Notes under the pieces: model-generated
Told to the model about the DNA's origin: nothing
Seen by the model: the letters and a program-made list of their open reading frames with translations, nothing else
The model's database searches: none
In this document: piece by piece, positions 57,505 to 64,000 of the stretch
How positions within the stretch are numbered: position 1 is the first letter of the stretch
Layout: every line of letters begins with the position of its first letter
Source of the DNA: Vreelandella aquamarina
GTDB lineage: Bacteria; Pseudomonadota; Gammaproteobacteria; Pseudomonadales; Halomonadaceae
Length of the DNA stretch: 64,000 nt
Reading direction: 5' to 3'
Assembly: GCF_020075495.1 (NCBI RefSeq)
Contig: NZ_JABYQT010000010.1
Span: 40,871-104,870 of the forward strand
Made by a program: the position numbers and the translations under genes

Positions 57505-58733
57505 TGAGCTATACAGTGAAAAGTGGTGATACGTTAAGCGGAATTGCCAGAGAAAAAGCGATATCGATTTCTTCCATTATGGAGCTTAACCCTACACTGG
57601 ATAATCCAAATCAACTGCGAACAGGTATGGAGTTAACTCTTCCAGAAACTAGCGAAATAATCGACAGCAGCTGTCCAGATGACATCATGGCTGATAGCCC
57701 TTGCGTAGAACAAGAAGAAGTCGAGCCAGGATTCTATATTGTAGAGCGCCCACAAACAGTCGAAGAAATGAAAAATCACCTGTTTTCAAGCAATCTTAGC
57801 AGTGAAGTGAATGCTATGCTTGAACGATTAAATCCTCAGCTAGGTGAAGGAGTCGTTCCTGGACAAGTTATCGTTCTAAGCGATCCAAGAAGTATGCAAT
57901 GTACGCGTGAAGAAACTCTCCTAATGCAAGTTGCTAGTGACGTTAATGAGATTAATGCTGATTTAACCCATGAAGAAGCTCAACGTACGGTTGACTACTA
58001 TAATTTATTAGGAGCAGCAACGGGCGGCGCTGGAGCCGCTATCGGTAATACTGCGGCTGGTATAAACAATCATACCCGACAGGTTAAATCTAAGTTAGAA
58101 CAGCTAGAACAACTATATCAGCGTACATACGAGCGCACAGGAAGGCTCAATAGCCCAGAGTTTTTTGCTAGTCGGCGCGCTTTATTTAGTGAGCTAAATA
58201 CTTTACTTGATCGTGTAACACGTATGGGGTTAGGGATACCGGAACATCCTAATTTACGCCATGCGCTTGGAGTGACAACCAAAACAACGTTACACCACTG
58301 GCGACAAGCCGGATCGTCAGCATCGGGAATACCCGGCGGCTATGCAGATAATTATATGGGTATTGCCAATGCAAGTAAGTGGATAAGTAGGTCTGGCTAT
58401 ATAGGGTTAGGGCTTAGTGCAGTATCTTCAATTTCGAATACAGCTGAAGCCTGCACAACAGGACGTGATGAAGAGTGTCAAATGGCTCGAATTAGAGAGG
58501 GGGCCAGCTTTGGCGGAAGCTTTATTGGTGGGGCTGCCGGCGGTGCTGCAGCAAGTTATGTTGCTGGGGGAGTTTGCTTGGCGTTGGGTGTTCCTACTGG
58601 CGGATTAGCAACGCTTGCGTGTGGGGTCGTACTGGTCGGTGGAGCAGGCTATATAGGTGGCGAAATAGGTGGCGAAATAGGGAAAGGCGCAGGTGAATGG
58701 GGGGGGGCAGCTTATATATGGCAATTGAAATGA
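57504..58733 (+). CDS. LysM-containing effector candidate with glycine-zipper C-terminus
   Basis: A 409-aa protein. An N-terminal LysM domain (SYTVKSGDTLSGIAREKAISISSIMELNPTLDNPNQLRTGMELTLP, shown here in part) binds glycan and may target peptidoglycan. The middle is helical (about residues 150-270). Hydrophobic glycine-rich stretches, GAATGGAGAAIGNTAAG near residue 175 and SFIGGAAGGAAASYVAGGV onward from about residue 335, suggest membrane insertion. No hydrolase catalytic motif was recognised. An adaptor gene precedes it and a small membrane protein overlaps its end in ATGA, as for an effector-immunity pair. Its exact toxic activity is unknown. Confidence 0.7.
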   Translation: MSYTVKSGDTLSGIAREKAISISSIMELNPTLDNPNQLRTGMELTLPETSEIIDSSCPDDIMADSPCVEQEEVEPGFYIVERPQTVEEMKNHLFSSNLSSEVNAMLERLNPQLGEGVVPGQVIVLSDPRSMQCTREETLLMQVASDVNEINADLTHEEAQRTVDYYNLLGAATGGAGAAIGNTAAGINNHTRQVKSKLEQLEQLYQRTYERTGRLNSPEFFASRRALFSELNTLLDRVTRMGLGIPEHPNLRHALGVTTKTTLHHWRQAGSSASGIPGGYADNYMGIANASKWISRSGYIGLGLSAVSSISNTAEACTTGRDEECQMARIREGASFGGSFIGGAAGGAAASYVAGGVCLALGVPTGGLATLACGVVLVGGAGYIGGEIGGEIGKGAGEWGGAAYIWQLK

Positions 58734-59119
58734 TTGATTTAGAATTTGTATTTTTTGCTTTTTCAGCACTGGCGATAGTGGTTGGTGTCTTAACACTTGT
58801 AATATGGGGAGTAATATTGCTTTTCTATATGGAGAAAATAGACAGTTATTTTGATAGCCCTGATTTTCCTCATAGAGGGCTTAAAGGTTTATGGCCTTGG
58901 GAGATGGGTCGTGCGGCAAGTTATGGCGTTTTTGTTTTGTTCCATAATTCTAGGTTTGTACGTAGAAAATTCCCACATGCCCGTGAAGAAATCAATATTA
59001 GTAAGCTACCTAAAAAAATAAAAATTATGGTGCTTTTCCCAATGTATACTTATATTCCTTCTGCTTTGTTTATACTGGCGGGAGGGATGTTACTATATAT
59101 AAATAAGTGGTTTTTTTGA
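58730..59119 (+). CDS. Candidate immunity membrane protein (cassette 2)
   Basis: A 129-aa protein starting at ATG 58730, which overlaps the effector stop in ATGA. It has membrane segments near residues 7-30 and 105-125 and a cytoplasmic or periplasmic middle with DSPDFPHRGLKGLWPWEMGRAASYG. It shows no similarity to the cassette-1 immunity family. The overlapping arrangement after a glycine-zipper effector suggests an immunity role. A degraded copy of the effector's end follows at 59155. Confidence 0.6.
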   Translation: MIDLEFVFFAFSALAIVVGVLTLVIWGVILLFYMEKIDSYFDSPDFPHRGLKGLWPWEMGRAASYGVFVLFHNSRFVRRKFPHAREEINISKLPKKIKIMVLFPMYTYIPSALFILAGGMLLYINKWFF

Positions 59120-59154
59120 TGTTATGAAATTTTTTTATAAAGTTAATTGATATT

Positions 59155-59289
59155 GAAGAGTGCCAAATGACTCGAATTAGAGAGGGAGCAAGCTTTGGTG
59201 ACAAGCTAGCAGATGGTGCTGCAGGCACTGTAGCTAAAAGGATTTGTTTGGCGTTGGGCGTTTCACTGGTAGCTTAGCAACGCTTGCGT
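59155..59289 (+). pseudogene. Degenerate remnant of the LysM effector C-terminus
   Basis: Starts gaagagtgccaaatgactcg and ends ttagcaacgcttgcg. It corresponds to 58470-58620 in the intact effector gene with deletions of about 16 bp in total and several substitutions, which break the frame. It is a leftover of a duplicated cassette. Confidence 0.75.
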
Positions 59290-59310
59290 AACTATATGGC
59301 ACTTGTTTTA

Positions 59311-59400
59311 GCACTATATGGATATCAGACAGCCAGCTTTCAAACGTTCCCGAGCTAGAAGCGCGGCCGCCCCACGACTTATTGGCGCGACTTGTATGCC
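59311..59400 (+). pseudogene. Degenerate remnant of an immunity-family gene
   Basis: Two blocks match the tandem immunity genes: gcactatatggatatcagac to cgagctagaa matches 62281-62328, and gcgcggccgccccacgactt to cttgtatgcc matches 62381-62419. The intervening segment is deleted. It is fused directly to the effector fragment that follows. Confidence 0.75.
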
Positions 59401-60166
59401 CATCACAGTGGTTAGCCTTGTCGCCTCTGTTTTCTTTCAATACTTAGCAACCAATAGCCGCGATGACGGCTTCTCTCTCTGGATGCAGTTTGGCCCCTTC
59501 GGCAGCCGTCGTGATGAACTGGAATCGCGATTGGCTCAGCTTGCAACTCAAGAAGATGAAAAGGATTCAGTCGCTATTTATGACTACTTGATACAGTTTA
59601 GAGGGGCCAGCCCTCACCAGACCTATCTTTACCTGCTGCAGGGGTTGCATGATACCTATGCTGAACTGGTATCTCCTAAAACGCTAGTTGAGCTAGCACC
59701 CCGTTTTGCAGACTGCGATATCGCGGTCAAGTTCAGCTGCGCTGGATTACGCTATGGCGAATTTCAGCTACCCCCTTTAGGAGTCAGCGCCGACTACTTA
59801 GCACCGGTACCCGATATGGGGTTCACCTATCAGTATTACCCTGTCGTAAAAGGCCAACGCTTGGTGGCTTCCGCAGAAGCGGAAGACCCTGAAGATAATG
59901 CAAGCCGTTATCTAGGGATCAGTTTGCCTCGCGAATGGCAAAGCACAGGTATTCCTCGTTCACATTTAGGCGTAGACCCAAACTGGCTGCGCACTAGTCG
60001 TAAGCGTTTCCAGCATGAGCCTGATTACACGCGTGAGTATCACCAAAAAGCCAATCTGGTGCGTCTGTACCTTGACAATCTAACGGGCCAGGGCTCCATT
60101 CAGTTTTGGGATCGGGCTAGCAGAACCTATCGACCTATTGAGGACGAAATGACCTTTACTACATAA
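59401..60166 (+). pseudogene. Orphan C-terminal fragment of a VasX-like effector
   Basis: From about 59401 the frame encodes roughly 255 residues beginning ITVVSLVASVFFQYL, then FSLWMQFGPFGSRRDELESRL. The hydrophobic lead-in and W..(H/F)GPFG motif match WLKHGPFGEQRG in the 1181-aa effector, although the remaining C-terminal sequence differs, so it represents another variant of the same architecture. It lacks an N-terminus. The in-frame ATG at 59318 belongs to the immunity remnant. An intact immunity-family gene follows, as for displaced toxin tips in Rhs systems. Confidence 0.6.
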
Positions 60167-60210
60167 CCCTCGTCGTTAACTTGGGTATGGTTCCAGCAGG
60201 GAGCCCGCTA

Positions 60211-61389
60211 ATGAGTTTGCAAAACGAGTCGCTAACGTCAGCGGATGGTTACGCCGAAACGGCCTATTGTGCTTATGCTATCCCCGAGCAGAGTTATGCT
60301 CCCCAAAATGAGAAATTGCACGGACGTATTCTGGAAACGCGCCTGCCTTGGGGAAACTATTTAGGGATAAATCCTACTACCAATCAGTATTCGGAAAGCT
60401 GGTTTCAAGAGTATAAATATATTGGGAATGACTATCATGACTACACCATGATTAATGAGTCGCGTTGGTCACAGCGTGTTGATGAAAATGTTAACGATTT
60501 TTATCGTTTTATTAGATTTATTTTTGTTATTTTTTCTCACTTACTTAGTTTTAAAGGAGGGGGTGGATGGTTCATTTTTGGTGTAATGGCAGTATGTACT
60601 GTTCTGTTTATCTTTGCTGCCGATTCTTTACTGCAAGCACTTTTTCCGCTGGCAATTGTTACAGTAATATGTGGTACTGCGACCTTTCTCCGCCAACTTT
60701 GGGAAAAACATTCTATAAAGTTTTATAAGGGGAATCGCAATTGGTCGGATGACTATGCCTTTTGTCGGTGCACAGGTATGGTTAAGACTGATATAGGAGA
60801 CTTTCCTTTTTATGAATTTGATACCTACATTGAAATGCGGGTAGGTACACAGGGTTCACAATTTCACTCCCTAAAACTGATCCATCGTTATCCCCATCGT
60901 AGTCGCCTGCCGAATAGTGCAAGTTTACTTGAATTTGATTTTACTGTTGGTGGCAGCATCGCCCAGCTATACGCCGCCTGGGATATGCTACAGCGCTATA
61001 TGGATGTGTCCCAACCATTGCCAGATATCCCTCAGATTGAACCCTTTCGTCATCTCGACCCGACCACCAAAGCCTATGATGAAGCGGGTAAGCGCGGTCG
61101 ACACGCGACTTATTGGCGTGATTTGTATGCCAATAGCAGCGAGGAAGAACTCAAGGCACTGCGTGAAGCACACCGTGTTGAAGTCGATAGTGCTGCTTGG
61201 GGCGGTCGTCCGGATCTGATGGAACTTTCGGTGCCTAACTACCGCGAGACTCGCAAGGGTGAGCCAGAAGACGTGAATGCCTTTGGCCGCTTCCCCTGGA
61301 AGGCGGGAAAGTTTGTTGACCGTCCGGAAGCAGCGCCGCCCTCCGGGCACGTAGCCGATCATCAAAATAACGACGACACCGCACGCTAA
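60211..61389 (+). CDS. Immunity-family membrane protein, tandem copy 1
   Basis: A 392-aa protein; ATG 60211 follows AGGGAG. The conserved N-terminus (MSLQNES...EQSYAPQNEKLHGRILETRLPWGNYLGINP) is followed by two membrane segments near residues 108-150, then GDFPFYEFDTYIEMRVGTQGSQFHS and a highly conserved end, RYMDVSQPLPDIPQIEPFRHLDPTTKAYDEAGKRGR onward. It follows the orphan effector fragment, so it may be that effector's immunity. It shares its family with the cassette-1 immunity candidate (53944). Function is inferred from position. Confidence 0.7.
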   Translation: MSLQNESLTSADGYAETAYCAYAIPEQSYAPQNEKLHGRILETRLPWGNYLGINPTTNQYSESWFQEYKYIGNDYHDYTMINESRWSQRVDENVNDFYRFIRFIFVIFSHLLSFKGGGGWFIFGVMAVCTVLFIFAADSLLQALFPLAIVTVICGTATFLRQLWEKHSIKFYKGNRNWSDDYAFCRCTGMVKTDIGDFPFYEFDTYIEMRVGTQGSQFHSLKLIHRYPHRSRLPNSASLLEFDFTVGGSIAQLYAAWDMLQRYMDVSQPLPDIPQIEPFRHLDPTTKAYDEAGKRGRHATYWRDLYANSSEEELKALREAHRVEVDSAAWGGRPDLMELSVPNYRETRKGEPEDVNAFGRFPWKAGKFVDRPEAAPPSGHVADHQNNDDTAR

Positions 61390-61416
61390 TAGCACTTGCG
61401 GCAAGCATTTCTTTAT

Positions 61417-61459
61417 TACCGGCCGGGGAGGTGGTGTATGCTTTCCTCGGCGGTATTTT
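61417..61459 (+). terminator. Hairpin and T run after tandem copy 1
   Basis: TACCG-(g)-CCG and GGGAGG pair with CTTTCC-(t)-CGG-CGGTA, giving about 14 bp with single-base bulges and a TGGTGTATG loop, followed by TTTT. It looks like an intrinsic terminator. The same element follows copy 2 with sequence changes that keep pairing. Confidence 0.6.
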
Positions 61460-61483
61460 CGAATAGAATCAGTAGAGCTGTCG

Positions 61484-62677
61484 ATGAGCTTGCAAAACGA
61501 ACCGATAACGCACACGGGAGGCTACGCTAAAACCGCCTATCGTGCTGATGACATCCCCGAACAAAGTTATGCTCCTCAGAACGAGATGCTGCGCGGGCGT
61601 ATTCTCGAAACCCGCCTGCCTTGGGGCAGCTATCTGCATATAAACCCTACCACTCATCAGTACTCGGAAAGCTGGTTTAGAGAGTATGAGTATATGGGGA
61701 GTGATTATCATGGTCATACCATGATTAACGAAAAGCGCTGGTCGAAGCGGGTTGATGAAAATATTGGGATTCTTTATCGGTTAATACGGTTTATTTTTGT
61801 TATTTATTCTCATGGTTTTAGCTTCATTCGAGCTGGTGGAGGAAAGGGAGGGGGATGGTTGTTTGCAGGTATAGCGGCAGTTGGCACTCCACTATTCGTC
61901 TTTGCAGCAGATGTGTGGATACAGGGGTTTATACCTCTTGCCACTGTATCTGCTTTTTGTGGTGTCGCTACTCTTCTACTGCAACTCTGGGAAAAGCATG
62001 AGTTAAAATTCTATAAAGGCAACCGTAACTGGTCAGATGACTATGCTTTTTGTCGATATACCGGCATGGTCAAATCGTCTCGAGGTGATTTCCCTTTCTA
62101 CGAGTTTGATGCCTATGTTGAAATGCGGGTGGGTACTCAAGGCTCACAGTTTCATTCTTTCAACCTGATTCATCGTTATCCTCATCGAAGTCCAGATCCT
62201 TTTACCAAAAATCCGCTGGAGTTCAGCTTTTTCGCAGATGGGAGTATCGCCCAGCTATACGCCATTTGGGATATGCTACAGCGCTACATGGATGTTTCTC
62301 AGCCACTCCCGGACGTTCCTGAACTAGAGCCTTTCCGGCATCTTGACCCGACCACCAAAGCCTATGATGAGGCAGGTAAACGTGGCCGCCCCGCGACCTA
62401 CTGGCGCGATTTGTATGCCAATAGTAGCGCGGAAGAACTCAAAGCGCTGCGCGAGGCGCACCGTACAGAAGTGGATAGCGCCGCCTGGGGCGGTCGTCCG
62501 GATCTGATGGAGCTTTCGGTGCCTAACTACCGCGAGACTCGCAAGGGTGAGCCAGAAGACGTCAATGACTTTGGCCGCTTCTCCTGGAAGGCGGGGAAGT
62601 TTGTTGATAGGCCGGAAGCAGCGCCGCCCTCCGGGCACGTCGCCGATCATCAAAATAACGACGACACCGCACGCTAA
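61484..62677 (+). CDS. Immunity-family membrane protein, tandem copy 2
   Basis: A 397-aa paralogue of the preceding protein with the same layout: MSLQNEPITHTGGYAKTAYRADDIPEQSYAPQNEM at the start (shown to 35 residues in the translated frame, motif YAPQNE), two membrane segments near residues 110-160, and the same C-terminal region. The middle (residues about 100-170) differs most from its neighbours. No toxin gene precedes it. The spacer upstream is nearly identical to the one before copy 3. Confidence 0.7.
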   Translation: MSLQNEPITHTGGYAKTAYRADDIPEQSYAPQNEMLRGRILETRLPWGSYLHINPTTHQYSESWFREYEYMGSDYHGHTMINEKRWSKRVDENIGILYRLIRFIFVIYSHGFSFIRAGGGKGGGWLFAGIAAVGTPLFVFAADVWIQGFIPLATVSAFCGVATLLLQLWEKHELKFYKGNRNWSDDYAFCRYTGMVKSSRGDFPFYEFDAYVEMRVGTQGSQFHSFNLIHRYPHRSPDPFTKNPLEFSFFADGSIAQLYAIWDMLQRYMDVSQPLPDVPELEPFRHLDPTTKAYDEAGKRGRPATYWRDLYANSSAEELKALREAHRTEVDSAAWGGRPDLMELSVPNYRETRKGEPEDVNDFGRFSWKAGKFVDRPEAAPPSGHVADHQNNDDTAR

Positions 62678-62704
62678 TAGCACTTGCGGCAAGCATTTCT
62701 TTAT

Positions 62705-62747
62705 TACCGGCCTGGAAGGTGGTGTATGCCTTCCTCGGCGGTATTTT
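62705..62747 (+). terminator. Hairpin and T run after tandem copy 2
   Basis: TACCG and GGAAGG pair with CCTTCC and CGGTA around the loop TGGTGTATG, then TTTT. The inner stem is GGAAGG/CCTTCC here and GGGAGG/CTTTCC after copy 1, so pairing is kept despite substitutions. Confidence 0.6.
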
Positions 62748-62771
62748 CGAATAGAATCAGTAGAGCTGTCG

Positions 62772-63968
62772 ATGAGCTTGCAAAACGAACCGATAACGCA
62801 CGCGGGAGGCTACACTGAAACCGCCTACCGCGTCGATGCTATTCCCGAGCAAAGCTACGCCCCACAAAATGATAGGCTGCGTGGGCGCATCCTCGAAACC
62901 CGACTGCCTTGGGGTAGTTATCTAGGTATAAACCCTACTACTTATCAATACTCTGATCTTTGGTTTCGGGAGTATCAATATATCGGCGATGATTATCATG
63001 ACTACACCATGATAAATGAGTTACGTTGGTCTAAACGAGTTGATGAAAATGCTAATGACCTATATCGAATTGCTAGGTTCTTTTTTATTATTTTTTCTCA
63101 TCTTTTTAGTTTTACTGGTGGAGGTGGTTGGGTCTTTACTGGTATTGCCATTTTCGTTTCGGTTGTAGGGACAGTAGGACAACTATTTGTCGATGAGCCC
63201 AGCTTTCCCTTACTTATTATCGGCATGCCCCTAACTATTGGAGGTATTTGCGGTGTTGCGACTCTTCTCCGATGGCTTTGGGAAAAACATGAGATAAAGT
63301 TTTACAAAAGTAACCGTAACTGGTCAGATAATTACGCCTTCTGTCGCCAAACCGGTCTAGTCAAGACTGAGATTGGCAACTTCCCTTTTTATGAATTTGA
63401 TGCCTATATCGAGATGACTGTAGGCGCCCAAGGATCACAATTTCATTCGTTTAAACTTATCCATCGTTACCCCCATCGCAGCCGGTTGCCGCATACCAAA
63501 GACCCGCTGGAGTTCAGTTTTACTGTGGATGGCAGTATTGCACAGCTATACGCCGCCTGGGATATGCTACAGCGCTATATGGATGTGTCTCAGCCGTTGC
63601 CAGATATTCCCCAGATTGAACCCTTTCGTCATCTCGACCTGACCACCAAAGCCTATGACGAAGCGGGTAAGCGCGGTCGACACGCGACTTATTGGCGTGA
63701 TTTGTATGCCAATAGCAGCGAGGAAGAACTCAAGGCAATGCGCGAAGCACACCGCGCCGAAGTTGATAGTGCCGCCTGGGGCGGTCGCCCGGATCTGATG
63801 GAGCTTTCGGTGCCCAACTACCGCGAGACTCGCAAAGGTGAGCCAGAAGACGTGAATGCCTTTGGCCGCTTCCCCTGGAAGGCGGGGAAGTTTGTTGATA
63901 GGCCGGAAGCAGCGCCGCCCTCCGGGCACGTCGCCGATCATCAAAATAACGACGACACCGCACGCTAA
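62772..63968 (+). CDS. Immunity-family membrane protein, tandem copy 3
   Basis: A 398-aa paralogue. ATG 62772 is chosen because it aligns with copies 1 and 2; the open frame upstream runs through the spacer. It has the shared N-terminal motif (EQSYAPQND, LETRLPWGSYLGINPTTYQYS), two membrane segments with a distinct loop (VVGTVGQLFVDEPSFPLLII), and the same C-terminal 130 residues, almost identical to copy 1. The sequence after its stop repeats the spacer seen after copies 1 and 2, and the window ends inside it, so at least the start of another unit follows. Confidence 0.7.
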   Translation: MSLQNEPITHAGGYTETAYRVDAIPEQSYAPQNDRLRGRILETRLPWGSYLGINPTTYQYSDLWFREYQYIGDDYHDYTMINELRWSKRVDENANDLYRIARFFFIIFSHLFSFTGGGGWVFTGIAIFVSVVGTVGQLFVDEPSFPLLIIGMPLTIGGICGVATLLRWLWEKHEIKFYKSNRNWSDNYAFCRQTGLVKTEIGNFPFYEFDAYIEMTVGAQGSQFHSFKLIHRYPHRSRLPHTKDPLEFSFTVDGSIAQLYAAWDMLQRYMDVSQPLPDIPQIEPFRHLDLTTKAYDEAGKRGRHATYWRDLYANSSEEELKAMREAHRAEVDSAAWGGRPDLMELSVPNYRETRKGEPEDVNAFGRFPWKAGKFVDRPEAAPPSGHVADHQNNDDTAR

Positions 63969-64000
63969 TAGCACTTGCGGCAAGCATTTCTTTATTACCG

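Larger units (their letters stand above)
60211..64000 (+). repeat. Tandem array of immunity-family genes
   Basis: Three units with starts at 60211, 61484 and 62772 (1273 and 1288 bp apart) and a further spacer at the window edge. The last 390 bp or so of each gene and the spacer tagcacttgcggcaagcatt... are nearly identical, while the 5' and central parts differ. This pattern suggests tandem duplication followed by homogenisation of the 3' ends. Confidence 0.85.

Noticed and set aside
62547..62771. N-terminal extension of immunity copy 3
   Set aside because: It runs through the end of copy 2 in another frame and the spacer; ATG 62772 aligns with the other copies.

Overview
The window is chromosome from a GC-rich gammaproteobacterium, most likely a Halomonas-type member of the Halomonadaceae. 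This rests on acidic proteins, the conserved block rpsT-murJ-ribF-ileS-lspA-fkpB-ispH followed by type IV minor pilins and trpS, and a type VI secretion (T6SS) cluster ordered like the large Vibrio cholerae cluster. The genus is an inference; no rRNA gene is present.

Region 1 (1-12.5 kb): a gene-free stretch with REP-like tandem repeats; an NIT-domain chemoreceptor on the minus strand behind a sigma-28 type promoter; a small membrane protein; a YqiJ/NfeD-like membrane protein, a long flotillin and a giant coiled-coil AAA ATPase that look like one membrane-associated system; then a minus-strand zinc-ribbon protein and a doubtful small ORF. Region 2 (12.4-14.8 kb): an amino-acid ABC importer (binding protein, permease, ATPase) with a strong hairpin after the binding-protein gene. 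Region 3 (15-26 kb): the housekeeping block, with minor pilins fimU/pilE-like, pilV, pilW and pilX between ispH and trpS.

Region 4 (26-47.5 kb): a complete T6SS. hcp is divergent from tssB-C-E-F-G-tagH-tssJ-K-L-H-vasH-vasI-tssA-tssM, followed by a GNAT-like gene, a PAAR tip protein and vgrG. The hcp/tssB gap carries a near-consensus sigma-54 promoter for hcp, a weaker one facing tssB, three phased GGCAA-N4-TTGCC inverted repeats, and a 22-bp perfect palindrome. vasH encodes a sigma-54 activator that could use this array.

Region 5 (47.5-64 kb): the effector island. Cassette 1 is vgrG, a DUF4123 adaptor, a 1181-aa VasX-like effector with a hydrophobic C-terminal part, and a membrane immunity candidate. 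Cassette 2 starts with a 5'-truncated vgrG sharing a gap-free 1273-bp block with the first, then a second DUF4123 adaptor, a LysM/glycine-zipper effector and a small membrane immunity candidate. After it lie fragments of the LysM effector and of an immunity gene, an orphan effector C-terminus, and three tandem paralogous membrane proteins related to the cassette-1 immunity candidate; the window ends at the start of the next repeat unit. Cargo and immunity genes are visibly richer in A+T than the vgrG and core genes, as expected of exchanged modules. The expanded, partly homogenised immunity array and the swapping of effector modules behind VgrG tails are the most distinctive features here.
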